A DNA stretch of 64,000 nucleotides from Monosporascus cannonballus (Eukaryota > Ascomycota > Sordariomycetes > Xylariales). Positions 44,607-57,058 of this stretch are shown here, one piece after another. The translations under genes were made by a program, and so were the position numbers. The notes beneath the pieces are model-generated. The model was not told where the DNA came from and ran no database searches. It saw only the letters and a program-made list of their open reading frames with translations. The stretch lies in NCBI GenBank assembly GCA_004154925.1, contig QJNS01000314.1:1-64000 (forward strand), given 5' to 3'. Within the stretch, counting starts at the first letter, position 1. Each line of letters opens with the position of its first letter.

Positions 44607-46537
44607 AGTCAAACACCCGGTCAACGCACCACCCCCTCAACGCCCCACCGAATTTTCGAGACACCCAACGCACTGACCCTAACTTCAACTATATATATCT
44701 TCATCAAATAACGTCTCATTGGAAAAAGAATGATACCTTCTTAATCTCCAGAATCAGGCGATTCTAACGATATGGGACTTACTGCTCAATTGCGTGCTGC
44801 GAAGGCGATTGACGAGGTCGCAAATAGGAGGTCCATCCGAGCGGCCTCCAAGCTACACCAGGTCGAACGCACTTATCTTCGTCGCAGAATCGACGGCATA
44901 CGGACCCGGGAAGAGCGTGACGAGGACCGTCAAAAGGTACCCAAGGTCCTGGAAGACCATTTAGCTAAATGGGTCGTAATCCAGGGCCAGCTTGGATACG
45001 CTCCTCCCCATTCCCGATTCCGTACGTACGCGCAACGCCTCCTTATCAACTCCGGCAGCCGCGAACAGCTAGGAAAAAAATAAGTAACGCGATTTCTTTA
45101 ACGCCATCATGAAATTAAAACTCTTAAGGGTCGGGCCATTAATTATCGACGCTTGAACGGGGCTACCGAAGCCGCATGTACCGTGTTATTCGACCGCCTA
45201 GCCCTACCGGAAATACGGAAAATATATTCCCGGAATAAATATAACGCGGACGAATTCGGAATAATGGAAAACATGGGAAAGAACTTTTTCGTACTTAATA
45301 AAACCTTTAAAAGATTTATTTTCTTAAAGGATGCCTTTAAACGTACCTAGATATCCGTTATAACCTATATCAACGTAAATGGGCGCGTTCTCCCTCCGTT
45401 AATTATATTCAGCGGCGTCAACGTATAATAATAATAGTTTCCCGATACGGAGGACCAACCATATAAAAACTAATACTTCACAACATCTTCAAATAGCTGG
45501 ACCAATACCGATATTAAGTTAAAGTAATTACGAAAGGTATTTATCCCTTATACCAAGCCTGCCAACCTACGGGAATAAAGGCTCTTTATCATCGACGACC
45601 ATAACAGCCATACCACTAAAAAATTCATGTAAACCTGCTTAATTAACAAAATCTATATCGTTTTCTTGCCCTTACATTTATCGTACGTATGGCAACCGCT
45701 TAATGTAAGTGTTTTTTCGGTCCTAAAGCGCAGGTTCCGTTATTAATTCCGGGAACGTTATTACGAAAAGGCTTCGGAGGTAACAGACAAAACGGATTTC
45801 CTATAGGCGCTCGCCAAGGCCTGGGAGGAGGTTATAAAGGTCTTACGATATATAATAAGTGGCTTTAAGACAACAGGAATACGGCCTATTAATCGGGATA
45901 AAGCTTTAAAAAGCAAATATGTAAAGAAAAACGAAAATGCGGGAAATCGACCGGCTGCCGAATCGCTTATCATTCCACAACAGCTCGATTTTCTTTCGCC
46001 ATTTACTTCAATAGGCTTTAACACACCTAAATCTTCAAGGAATATAAGGATCCTTAAAAAAACCTTGATTAAGATTAACCCAGCCTTCGGGAAAACTACC
46101 GTTCGGCTCCTCTTTCGCAAGGTTAGCAAAGCACTTGACGTATCTAATAACGAATTAACCGCCCTCGAAACTCACAACAGCCAATTAACTTCAGCCCTTA
46201 AAAAAGCACGCCCAAAAAAGCTAAGGAAGGTAGAAGCTGACCCCAATAAAGAATTCGTACGGCTAACGTTAGGCAAGTAAAGGCCGAGCTAAAGGGCAAC
46301 GCGCAAGGACCTTCCGCTGTCACTTTGCAAAACGAAGCCCAAGACGAAAAAAATAAAGAAAGCAAATATTATACTGATAATCCTGATTATATAGTAATGC
46401 GATTTTGTTAAAACCCGATATGGGTTACTTAATTGGTTGTTAAGTTATTGATTTTTGAAGTATATAGATAGCTTGGCGATAGCCTCAAATTGGGGGTGGG
46501 GCGTTGAGGGGGTGGTGCGTTGACCGGGTGTTTGACT
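44607..46537 (+). mobile_element. Fot1/pogo-type transposon, RIP-damaged, with perfect 43-bp termini
   Basis: Inverted termini of 43 bp (44607-44649 and 46495-46537, starting AGTCAAACACCCGG) are identical and flanked by TA duplications (44605-44606, 46538-46539). The start AGTCAA resembles Fot1-type ends. The plus-strand transposase begins at ATG 44772 (MGLTAQLRAAKAIDEVANRR, an HTH-psq-like region), stays open to 45083, then is broken by many stops. DDE domain landmarks remain: YNADEFGIMENMG near 45230, FIIDDHNSHTTKKF near 45585-45626 and WQPLNVSVF near 45690, where the usual third Asp (QPLDVG) has become Asn, as G-to-A RIP would produce. The element cannot encode an active enzyme. Preserved termini imply it could still be mobilised in trans. 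Confidence 0.92.
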
Positions 46538-46539
46538 TA

Positions 46540-47070
46540 TCTGGAGCTCAAAGAGATCCATTACACCTGAAGGAATAAAAACCCCGAGAAGATCCTGGAT
46601 GGACATAGAAGGGCAATTTAAGAACCGAAAGAGTCGGACGGCAATTCAAGGTGATAGGAGGAATGATCATTCTGACTCTTCCTCTGTAACGATAGTTGCT
46701 GGGTAAGTAGGCAACTTTACATGCAGATATAGGGGGTATATGCAGGAGTTAAAGCAGGCATATAGCAGGGCCCACTCCTGTATGGGCCCACACTATAACA
46801 CTATCCTATCGATAAGCCCCTCATCGTGTACTGATAAGCTTTTGCCCCGCTAAAATTTCAGCTACCTTCAGCAGGAGGTACGTAGGTATTGCTTAAGCGA
46901 CTCTTCAAGGAAACCTACCTGGCTCATCTACTTCCCATGCGAAACTCCATGACCTACTAGAAACTAGAATTCCCCTTGCCAATCCTAGCCCTCGCGAATC
47001 CGAGATCACTATCAGAGAGGGGAAGGAGGAAAAGGAGAATACGGAAAGAACATCAGACCAAGAGAAGAGC
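46540..47070. other. RPC5 promoter region
   Basis: No gene recognised. This stretch separates the Fot1-like element from RPC5 and should hold its promoter. Confidence 0.5.
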
Positions 47071-48482
47071 ATGGAAGACGACGAGACGACAAAGCCATCC
47101 GCCGCGACCGAGGCAGTCGCGGCAGGCGCCGGCGCAGACCCGGACCCGGACCCCGACCCGATCGTCGCGAGCTACGGCGTGTACGCGAACCCGTCGCTGC
47201 CGGCGTCGCGGCAGCTGCTGATCCTGCAGCACCCGAACAGGAAGCTCGCCTCGTCGTCCCTGTCCCCGGACCTGGCGGTGGCGGAGGTGCGGCTGAAGCC
47301 GCGCACGGGCATGGTGGAGGTGGACGTGCCGCTGTCGCACGCGCACGCCGACTACGACCGCGAGAAGGGCCTGAGGTGGGGCGGCGCGCTGCAGCGGTCG
47401 GCGGCGGCCAAGGGCGGCGGCAGCCACGGGCTCGCGGGCGGGTTCGGCGTCGGCGTCCCGCCCGCCCGCGGCAAGAACCCCGGCGGCAAGAGGGGGCTCA
47501 ACGAGGAGGACCTCGACATGGACATGCTCGCCGACTGGAGCGAGGCCGTGCGCCAGGACAAGGTCCTGAGGACCCAGACCCTCGGCGGGCAGTACCCGCT
47601 CGAGGCCGAGAGCAATTGTCGGTGGATGGTCGGCGTATTCCAGGGCGGTGAGTAACTGTTTACGCTACCTGAGCTTTCCCGTACCTGTGTCCGTGTCTGT
47701 ATCCCGGCGTCCGGACTGACAGCGGGGGAGGGCCCGATCGATTCAATAGCTGCTTGAACTGACGTTCGTGACTCACAGACCAGCTCCACCTAACCCCCGC
47801 AACATCCCTCATCCACCTGCGACCGCAGCTCCACCACCTCGATGCGTACGCGGAACAGGACCGGCTGTCGCGACTCCGCGAGACGGGCGCCCCCGCTGCG
47901 GCGTCGTCGTCGTCGTCGGGCGCGGCGGGCAAGGACGGCGCGGCGGCGGCCCCGGCGCGCGCCATCACGATGACCATCAAGAGCGCGTCGACGAACGAGA
48001 TCGCCCAGGAGACCATGGCGGACCGGCTGCGCGCCGTGCAGACGGAGCCCTGGAGCCGGCTCAAGTACGAGCACGAGGAGAGCGACCGCGCCTGGGACAT
48101 GTTCTCGAGCCACCTGCTGTACAAGGCCCCGCCCCCCGCCTCCGGGTCCGCGAAGGATGTCAAGGACAGCGGCATTGACGTGAAGGGCAAGGGCAAGGAG
48201 AATGATGGCCCGGAAGACCAGCTGGAGAAGCACGCGCCGCGGCTGAGGGGCGGCTGGTCCGCCGACGAGTTCCTGCGCGCCGTTAGCGGGCGCCTGGAAG
48301 ACGGCGACGGGAATCGGGGCGCCGACGAGGGCGTGCAGGCCAAGAAGGAAGACGGCGGCGCCGCGGCTGGCACTTCTAGGGCGCCGGGGAAGGCCCCTGC
48401 TGCTCCCGCTACGGCAGCCAAGAGAACGGGAGGCAAGGGCAAGTCCGTCGCTTTCAAGAGCGCCGCTATGGAGATTGATTAA
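47071..48482 (+). CDS. RNA polymerase III subunit RPC5 (C37)
   Basis: RPC5, the homologue of yeast Rpc37, pairs with C53 in the TFIIF-like subcomplex of RNA polymerase III and acts in initiation and termination. Two exons (47071-47647 and 47779-48482; intron 131 nt, GTGAGT donor and ACAG acceptor) give 426 residues. Recognisable parts are SYGVYANPSLPASRQLLILQ and HPNR in the N-terminal dimerisation domain, EVDVPLSHAHADYDREKGLR, and RTQTLGGQYPLEAESNCRWM leading across the splice to QLHLTPATSLIHLRPQLHHL. The C-terminal third is low-complexity, with Ala- and Lys/Gly-rich segments. Codon use is extremely C/G-biased. It converges on PAT1. The start follows from the family N-terminus and is preceded by no other in-frame ATG nearby. 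Confidence 0.88.
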
Positions 48483-49020
48483 AGGGACAGTCATTCTATA
48501 ATCACTGGCCAGGGCGTAAGGTCAGACGGTGGCACTCGCATTGTTTCGGCGTTCTCACACTATAGGGGGTAGGGCGTACAGGGTAAAAAGGAAAGGAAAG
48601 CCAGTCAGGGTGCCGCTAGCTGCCGAGTGCAGGACAAATTAAATTCAGGGGGTGGCTTACGTCCACATTCTTCGTCACTATGTATACGGTCTATTGCTTT
48701 TCTGGAGAGTAGGCTAAACGACCCGAGATTCTTCGGCCTATTTGGCTTATAGATGTAGCTGTCAAGCATCGGTTCCGATTATGCCCTTCAACTCTCGCGA
48801 GTGGCTATATTGGACACGCCCATTATAAGAAGGACCGAGCGGATAGCCAGCAATAGCAAATTTGGCCCTCTCTCTTAATTCTTTTTAAGTGTCTCCCGAA
48901 TGACGAACCCCTTCTTGGAGTTCCAACCACATTCCAATACTTCCGTCCCAGGGCTAATCAACCCCTGCCAATCCAAGCGCGGTCAGAGTGACGGACAAGG
49001 CTGTAGCTCAGCGCATCAGT
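48483..49020. other. convergent 3' spacer of RPC5 and PAT1
   Basis: This 538-bp region holds the 3' ends of both flanking genes. An open plus-strand frame from 48988 continues over the PAT1 last exon and is only its antisense shadow. Confidence 0.6.
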
Positions 49021-51542
49021 CTATTTCAACAATTCAACATCGAGGCCGATGGATCTCATAAAGAGATTGACGCTGTCCAGACGCTCTTTCGCCATATCAG
49101 CTGGCAGTGTCTTGGCGATGCCGACAGTATCCATGACACGATCCTTCACAGCGAGCACCAATCGCTGCTGTTCCTCCGGGCTTGCATGAATGCCAATGGC
49201 CGCAAGGAATTGCCATACATAGATGTCTTCTCCGGATGTTACGGTACCGGGGAAGATGCTAGGAAGTGAGGGTGCAAGGGCATTGAAGAAGTGGTTAAAC
49301 GTGGCCGTCCTACATCATGATTAGCCAACGGAGTTCTGGGAACGGGGAATAAAACTCACCATTGCTGCCAGTTAGGGTCGTTGCTTGCCAGGGTCTGCTT
49401 GATGAGTTCAGCACGGCTGAGGACCATGGTGAACATGTGGGTTCCAACGCGGGTGCGGGCAACTTTGTCAACGTTTAGATTTTGGACCATGAGGCCGAGA
49501 ACAGCCGTGACAATGGGAAGTTCGGAGTCGTTTAGCACTTGGAATAGGCTCGGGGTGACGGCCATGGTGAACAGCTCAATGCTTTCACGCATGGCGGCTC
49601 GGAGAGTGACGGGTTCACCTGGTTGCACCTGCGCGTCCCGGACGATGTCGAGCTGATCGAGATGGATGACAATTAGAGTGAGGATGGTGGTGCGCTGCTC
49701 GTGGCTAAGGAAACGGAAGATGCGCGGGATTGCTTTCATGCCCTTCGGATAAGAGATAAAAGCGATGAACGGGTGTACGGCGGTAGCTCCAATCGGCTCA
49801 TGGACCTTCAGGGCGTTCCACAGGCGTTCGTTTAGCACCTGCAACTCGGCCTGGCGCTCGATGAACTCTCCACTCGGGTTGCCATTGGGCGGAGGCGGGG
49901 GAGGCATCGTGCGCGTGAGATCCTCCATCTTCATCAAAGCTGAGTAGACCTTCTCGATATCCTTCAGCGTCACCTTCCTATCCAAGTCATTAGTCGCTAC
50001 CTGAGGACGGTGAGCGCTATTTGGGCGATTGTTGTCGGTTCCACTCTCTGTGCGTTTAATATTCAATAGAGGCTTGGGTGTTTTCGTGTTACTGAACGAA
50101 ATCTTGCCCAGACTACCCTCGATAACGAGCTGCTTGTTCTTGGGCTTGTTCTTCGCCGCCTCGACCGCACGCTGAACCTGCTGCTCCATTCGTTGCATGT
50201 GGTTCTCCGGTCCACGTCCGTGCCGCCGCATACCGGCTTGGCGACTTCCTGTCTGAAATAGGTAGGTTTGGGCAAAGTTATTCAAAGGCTGGTTCGGGTG
50301 AGGTCGCTGTTGAGCCCTGAGAGAGCTCAGAACCTGATAGTAGAAGTCCTCCGCGAGAGCAGCATCGGTATCGTGCTCATTCGGATCTCCAATAGCGGCC
50401 ACAAGCTGCTGTAGTTGGATTCTTGTAATGAAGCTCTTGTCTTGCGGGGTCATCAATCCATTATCCTTGGATAGAACAAATATCTTGTGGTTACGCTTGG
50501 CGCGTCTGGCCTCGGCTTCAAGATATGCTGCCTTGTCTTCCTCTGACAGCTGGGGCAGTTGAGGTGATTGATTTAGCATCTGACCCTGTCGGGGGAACGA
50601 ATCTTGTGATCGATGGACCTGGTGAGCCTGTACCCCGACTCTAGCAGCATCTCCAGACATGCGATTGGGGTTCTGTAAGATCTGAGTTGGACCGACCACC
50701 GGAGGAGCTTGCTGTTGTTGAGTCGCAGGACCGGCAGGCGGCGCGTCTCGCGAGGGACGTCGGAGGATGGTGACAGGATATCCGTGTGGACCGCCTTGGG
50801 CAAGTCTATGGCCGTCATTGCCCTGGAATCCCGCGGACTGCCGGTAATCCTGTTGTTGCTGTCGGTAATCCATGCCCTCTGGACGCGGATGCTGGACAGG
50901 CTGCTGAAGGGGCACGGGTTCGGGCATGCTGAAGCTCGGCTGTTGTTGAGGTTGAGCTGGTGCTGCCGGCTTAGGCCGAGCTCGCATAGCAGCCTCGACC
51001 TCCTCCAAACTCATCATCTTCCGTCCCGTAGTCGTAGGCGCCGGAGGCTGCTGTTGTGAAGCCGCGGCCGGGGTTGACGATTTCTTTGGCGCGACACCCC
51101 ATATTGAAGCGTCGACTTGAAGATCAGAAACCGGCTCGGGTTCTTTGTACTTCTCGTATCCAGATCGCACAGGCTTCGGCGCCTGCTGATAAGAGTAGCC
51201 CGTGTTGTAGTTCTGCGAAGGCGCTGCGGCAGTCGGCTTGGGTGCGGGCTGTTGGCGATTAAAGCGAAGATGTTCCTCCTCAATGGCTCCAGCAACTTTA
51301 GCTGTCTGGCCGAAGAAGTCGAAATCCTTTCCAACAGGGTCCTTAGAAGGCCCGTCGTCTCCTCCGAATGTGTCGTCATTGAAAGCATCGTCCGTCTCGT
51401 CCAACTGATCGCCCAGACCGTCATACGTATCATCGAAATCCAGGGCGTCCATATCATTATCATGTTCAGCAAGTGCCGCGAAAGGATCGTGCAACTGGCC
51501 GAAGCCAGGGGCGGCCGTATTATGAGGAAAAGACATTGGCAC
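49021..51542 (-). CDS. pat1: PAT1 mRNA decapping activator
   Basis: Pat1 binds deadenylated mRNA with Lsm1-7 and recruits the decapping machinery in P-bodies. Exon 1 (51542-49360) and exon 2 (49309-49021), joined across a 50-nt intron (GTGAGT...GTAG), encode 823 residues. Without splicing the frame would stop at ...DPNWQQW; splicing continues into QWTATFNHFFNALAPSLPSI and ends ...LDVELLK. The N-terminus is acidic and Asp/Phe-rich (GQLHDPFAALAEHDNDMDAL), followed by KDFDFFGQTAK. A long Gln/Pro-rich middle precedes the conserved region from about residue 330 (LSEEDKAAYLEAEARRAKRN; KIFVLSKDNGLMTPQDKSFI). The C-terminal alpha-helical repeat domain includes ERQAELQVLNERLWNALKVH. Length and layout match Pezizomycotina Pat1. 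The start at 51542 could instead be the Met two codons later. Confidence 0.93.
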
Positions 51543-54243
51543 GGCTAGGAACTACGTTCCTCGTCCAGACTTTATGGCCGATGAAGTGTAAAAATAGAAC
51601 CGTGAGTCTAACTCTGTATGGTCAGCATCCAGTACACGGACTTCAACGGCGTAGCGTGGAGGGCTAGGGGATGTAGTTGGAAGCAAGGATACAAGCAGAC
51701 ACGAGGAGCGGGGGCCTCTCAACGGGGACGAGAGTGTCTAAGGGCACGGAGCTGCCAAGCTGCTGGCTGTTGAATTTAACACTCTGTGATGAATGCGGTG
51801 GTGACCTGGCTTCGCTCTCCACGATCTTTGTGCCGACCTCTGAGAAGAGGGGGCAGCCATTTTTGGCGATTGGATATTGCGGTCATGATGAGGGGCAGCT
51901 CTTTAGGTAGTATTCTCCCTCACCGTGCCGCTTAAGTACAAAGGTGCAAGTACAGTCCAAGATGACAGTATGGACAGAGCAACGCGTAAGACTTTGGAGT
52001 ATAGGTAATGCCAGAAATAGGGAGACTCACAGCTAAGAGATGTGAAATACTATGCGGATTGCGAAAAGAAGGGGACGCCGAACCATGATGCGGAGAAATA
52101 GTCCAAACTGGCAGGTAGGAAGAACCAAGGCGCCCGCGACGAAGTTTGCCAGCGACAACTGAAGATGAGGTTGAGACAAGAGATCTAAAGCGCGCAGATA
52201 TACTGCAGGGAGAAGGCAACAGTAAAGTGTTAGCGCGACGCGATGCAATACCAATTCTCTATTCTGGGCAAGACCAGAGAATGGGGGAAGGGTGAGATGA
52301 TGTCGTCTTGAGCTGCCCAACTTCTCGGCCTAGAGATACAAGCGAGAAATAGATCGCTGGCGGCTACGAACATGATTTGTTCAAATCTGCAACCTCGTTG
52401 GGGGTGGGGTTGTTATTGTGCAGTGTGGCGGAAGCCTCCTCATTGTGGCTGGTGCTATCGTTACGCAGTCCACATATCAAGGAAGGGAAAGGTGATCTGA
52501 GCGTCCGAGGAGAGAGGCAGTCAGTCACGTGACTGTTTCCCTTCTCTGCCTCTTCTGCTTGTATATATATATATGTGCCCTGCAACTCCTATGTGACAGA
52601 TTCGCAAAGAGGTCAAGAGACCTGGCGGCAACAGGGCACAGGCAGGGTAATGTCTCTTTATCCACTGATAAATTCAACCAGCCATGCGGATAGAATGCAT
52701 GCATGCCGCAAGTAGCATAGCTCGAATTCCTCTATAGTCTCTCTCAGATTGTCCATTCCCAGGGGCTAGCACATACGGAAAACTGGATATCCGATAGGAT
52801 ACGAGGTTCTTAATGGATAACACTATTCCGCTAGACTCCCTGCGCCTCTGCGTTGTTCAACTACTTACTGCTTGCTCTGTATATATATTTCCAAGGTTAC
52901 ATGTTCCCTTCTAGAGAGGAGGCGCTCGATATCGCTACATACAGTGAAAGTTGAAGTTGTCATTTGCTGACTAGATCCAAGTATCGCGAATCGTATTGCT
53001 GGGTTCTGGTCCCGCAGTCATGTCATGAATGAGGGCAACTTAGGTACAGCTACGGGCTGGAAACAGGGGTCGAGCACTAGCACAAGGTAATACGAGGGCT
53101 CGGATCTTGGTAGCCCTATACCGGATCAGGTTTTAATGAGAAGCCCGGATTTTTTTCTTACGGGACAGGTACCACAAGGGTATTTGCCGATTGATGCACC
53201 TATGAAGTTATGTATGATCTCGACTTGGGGGTAATAATAAGGTCCGGATAAGGTGCTAAGACACATGAGTAAATGCAAGACAAAGCGTTCAGTCGTCATT
53301 TTTTAAGTATTGCTTGTACATATTTTTACGTTGGCAGAGCGAGATACGAAATGTTCCAGGTTATGAGCTTTTTGAATTATCTGATGTACATATATATACA
53401 ATACATACATCTATGCAAAGACCCCTGGCTAACCAGATAATAACACCTAGTGATGGGCTTTGCCCGGGTCTAACGACCCAATTCAGGGGTCCGGCTAGAA
53501 GGGAGAGAGAAGGGAGGATGCAGCACTTACCACTCTGTATAACCTACTGCACGCCTTGGAACTTTGGAACTTTTGACTGCTTACCCGCACTAAGGAATCG
53601 TCGGGATGAATATACGGAGCACGATGTACTGTAGGTACCTACTTTAAGTGCTGAGGTAACGCTTGAATCCCATGCCGTCAATCCTTACCATTTTTTACGC
53701 GACTTTTCATGCAGTTTAAGAACCAGTTCGCATTTTTCATTCTTCGTCTCGATACGCCAATGCATCGTCTCCTCCGTTAAGTCAAGCTTGGGGATGTTAT
53801 AGCTATTCGTTCGGCTCGTCCAACACCGGCCTCTTAATTGGGTCCATCGATTCCCGACATATTTGCTCTCTATCCTCTCGTTGGGCGCGCTCCTTTTGGC
53901 ATCCATCAAGGAACGCGACGTCGTGGATCCCTTCCATGGTCTCTCCCTCGTGCCTACAACAACTTATTTAACCTTCGCCCTTTGGGTTTAACAATATTCC
54001 ACTCGTTACTTACCTAAGAGGCCAACGTTGCCCGTACGTTGGAACGTAAATCGGGGTCCCTCTCTCGATTCGCCTCCTCGGCCCCACCCCCCTTTCCACA
54101 AGGCGAACGGGACTCTTTTTGAAAGAAGATCAAAGTTGTCAACATCGTTTTTGCGTACCCGATTCATTCTGCCCAACAACCACCGGGATAGCAATTCTAG
54201 CAGCGTCTGGCGAAATTCGTTTCGCCTCTCACCTTCGAACGCC
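51543..54243. other. 2.7-kb divergent intergenic region of PAT1 and the GT15 gene
   Basis: It should contain the promoters of both flanking genes. A TATATATATATAT run occurs at 52562-52574. A 74-codon minus-strand frame at 53685-53909 is unrecognised. No other gene is seen. Confidence 0.5.
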
Positions 54244-55746
54244 ATGGCCGCCGGTAATGCGCGTATCGTCAGATACCTACTTTTCGCCGTCTTTGTAGGT
54301 TTAAATCAATCTCTGTCCCGGTAGAGCCGCCGAAATTGTGCTGACCGATATTTGTTTAATGTCGTATAGCTCATTCTCATCTTCTACTTCGTCTCCCACT
54401 CTTCCTACGATGGAGTAGCGCTCAACTCCGAAAAATTCGGATATAATAAAGGATCAGCGGCGTCCGATGGATCCTCGGGGAGCAATGTACAAGGTGCCTC
54501 GAGCAAGAGCGGGAGCAGTCCGGGATCGACCAAGGACTCGACACAGTCGCCGATAGGCACCCACAAGCAATCCGATAACCTAGCTGAGGCTCCGATGTCC
54601 CTCACCCCGGCGGATCCCGGTTGGGATGATCTTGTGGGGACCGCCCCGGGACCCCGTATGAACGCCACCTTCGTCTCTCTCGCGCGTAACAGCGATGTAT
54701 GGGAGATTGCGCGGTCCATCCGTCAGGTCGAGGACCGCTTCAACCGCCGGTACAACTACGACTGGGTTTTCCTGAACGACAAGCCTTTCGACGCTACCTT
54801 CAAGAAGGTCACGACTTCCCTGGTGTCCGGAAAGACGCACTACGGCGAGATCCCTAAGGAGCACTGGTCGTACCCTGAATGGATCGACCAGGACAAGGCA
54901 AGGAAAGTCCGCGAGGATATGGCCGAGCGCAAGATCATCTACGGCGACTCCGTCAGCTATCGTCACATGTGCCGCTTCGAGTCCGGTTTCTTCTTCCGCC
55001 AGCCGCTGATGATGAACTACGAATGGTACTGGCGAGTCGAGCCCAGCATCGAGCTCTTCTGCGACGTCCACTACGATCCCTTCCGCTATATGGCCGAGAA
55101 CAAGAAGAAGTACAGCTTCGTGCTCAGCTTGTACGAATACGTCGAGACCATTCCTACGCTCTGGGATAGCACCAAGAAGTTCATGAAGAACTTCCCCGAG
55201 CACATCGCCGAGGGCAACTCGATGGCCTTCCTGAGTGATGACGGCGGCGATACCTACAACCACTGCCATTTCGTACGTGCCAATTCTGAGATGCTTTCGG
55301 CCGTACATGTGCTAACCAGTCACAGTGGTCCAACTTCGAAGTCGGCAACCTCGAGTGGCTGCGATCCAAGGCCTACATCGACTTCTTCGAGTCGCTCGAC
55401 CAGGACGGTGGATTCTTCTACGAGCGGTGGGGTGACGCGCCAGTGCATTCCATTGCCGCGGGTCTCCTGCTGAAGAAGGAAGAAATCCACTTCTTCAACG
55501 ACATTGCTTACTACCACGTGCCCTTCACCCACTGCCCGACCGGTGAGAAGGTCAGATTGGAGCGGCGCTGCCACTGCAACCCCAAGGACAACTTTGACTG
55601 GAAGGGGTATTCTTGTAAGTCTAGGTGGCCCTTGTAAATGAAGGCATACGGGTAGCAATACTAACTATAGCAAACTAGGCACGTCGAGATACTTCGAGGT
55701 CAACGGCCTTGAGAAGCCCGAAGGCTACGAGAACCAGCAGGATTAG
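54244..55746 (+). CDS. alpha-1,2-mannosyltransferase of the KRE2/MNT1 family (GT15)
   Basis: GT15 enzymes are Golgi type II membrane proteins that add alpha-1,2-mannose to N- and O-linked glycans. Four exons (54244-54294, 54370-55272, 55326-55614, 55679-55746) encode 436 residues; introns are 75, 53 and 64 nt, the last with a CTAAC branch site. Exon 1 codes only 17 residues; splicing makes the signal anchor [20 protein letters not shown] (about 10-29). A Ser/Gly stem follows to about 110. Catalytic-domain landmarks are [88 protein letters not shown] and [20 protein letters not shown], all hallmark GT15 sequence. An upstream in-frame extension exists from 54028 but looks like 5' UTR. A polyadenylation-like AATAAA follows the stop. 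Confidence 0.95.
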
Positions 55747-56196
55747 TTGAAAGATTACGAACCAAGAGGCATGTAACATGGAATGTTGAATAAAAAGGAG
55801 AAAATCAAAGCCCCTGATGACGTTTCGATCATGTACGCATTACTAAACGGGGTTCACTCTGGAAAGGAGGGGGGGGGGAGGGGACTGGGTACAGGCGTCT
55901 ACGGGTTTAGCAATGGCACAGGGGGGTTACGTAGAAGGGTTGGGTTGCCTTCATCATCGATTCTCTTTCCATCTGTAAATAGGACATTGCACGATGCGCC
56001 ATCCAAACTCCAGAAGACGTGTGATGCCTCGAAGTTACACGGTGTGCAACTGTGGTGCGGTAAGATCTCAACAACCATACTCATGACCAACTGACCGGGC
56101 AACTCTCGATATGATGGAATGGTATCTGCCATGCTACCAGATCATACACCGCCCCCCGCCTCCCCCAAACCTACACGTAGCTCCGCTGTATTTCCC
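55747..56196. other. convergent 3' spacer of GT15 and uS12m genes
   Basis: This 450-bp region between two converging genes has no gene of its own; a G-rich run lies at 55866-55881. Confidence 0.6.
55789..55794 (+). terminator. AATAAA polyadenylation-like signal of the GT15 gene
   Basis: AATAAA lies 43 bp after the GT15 stop codon, a plausible position for 3' end formation. Confidence 0.4.
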
Positions 56197-57058
56197 TTAT
56201 GCGCCTACTGCCGCCTTCTTGGGCTTCTTCGTACCGTATTTACTTCTACTCGACATCCTGTTGGAGACACCACCCTGTAGAGAAGACAAGTTAGCCATCC
56301 GGAACCAAATATGTAGAGCTCCTTTCGGGAATCTCATCGGAACACCGTAACGCTCAGGCACTCAGTCGGCCCCTTTCCCGCGCCCATTCCAACCGGCCCC
56401 CACCAAAACAACCACCTATCCTCCCTTCCCCATCCCCGTGCAAGCACAAAAAAAAAAAAAAGCTCACCAGGTCCAGAGCCCCGCGGACGAGGTGGTACCG
56501 CACTCCCGGGCAGTCCTGGCTGCGCCCGCCGCGCACGAGCACGACGCTGTGCTGCTGGATGTTGTGGCCCTCCCCGGGGATGTAGGCGGTGATCATGCGG
56601 CCGCTCGACAGCCTGATACGCGCGGTCTTGCGCTCGCCCGAGTTCGGCTTCTTCGGCCGCGTGATGCCCACCTTCAGGCACACGCCCTTCTGCTGCGGGC
56701 ACCGCGTCTCCGCCAGCGCCGGGGACACGGCGTGGCGCGCGCGCTGCGGCTTGCGGCAGCCCTGGTTTCGCCGGAGGTCAGTCAGACGAGCAAGGCGAGA
56801 GATGTGGGCTGCCGGTCTCCGTTGTCCTAGGAGGCGCCGGGGCGGGGAGGGAGAGGAGGGGTATGGACAAGGTGGAGGACCGGGGACGGGAGGGAGACGG
56901 ATACGTACTCGCAGGACTTGGTTCAGCGTCGCTTGCGTCGAGGGCGTCGTCGAGAAGGATCGCGCGGGCAGGCGGGCGAGGGCTGTCGTCGTCGCCGTCG
57001 TCGTCGCTGGCCGCCACGCCAGAGACGGCCAAAGGGATCTGAAGAGCGGCGCGGCCAT
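56197..57058 (-). CDS. mitochondrial small-subunit ribosomal protein uS12m
   Basis: uS12 sits at the decoding centre of the ribosome; this is the nuclear-encoded mitochondrial form. Three exons (57058-56909, 56761-56468, 56274-56197) give 173 residues; introns are 147 and 193 nt, the second containing a long homopolymer tract at 56450-56462. The N-terminal 45 residues are Arg/Ser/Thr-rich and end in a presequence-like [10 protein letters not shown]. The mature part starts [20 protein letters not shown], then [20 protein letters not shown] with the KPNS motif of the accuracy centre, [20 protein letters not shown], and the last exon [20 protein letters not shown]. Both splice sites fall at phase 0 and rebuild the conserved sequence exactly. 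It shares a 620-bp divergent promoter region with the acyl-CoA dehydrogenase gene. Confidence 0.96.

Noticed and set aside
53685..53909. 74-codon minus-strand frame upstream of the GT15 gene
   Set aside because: Plausible composition but no recognised family and no supporting context.
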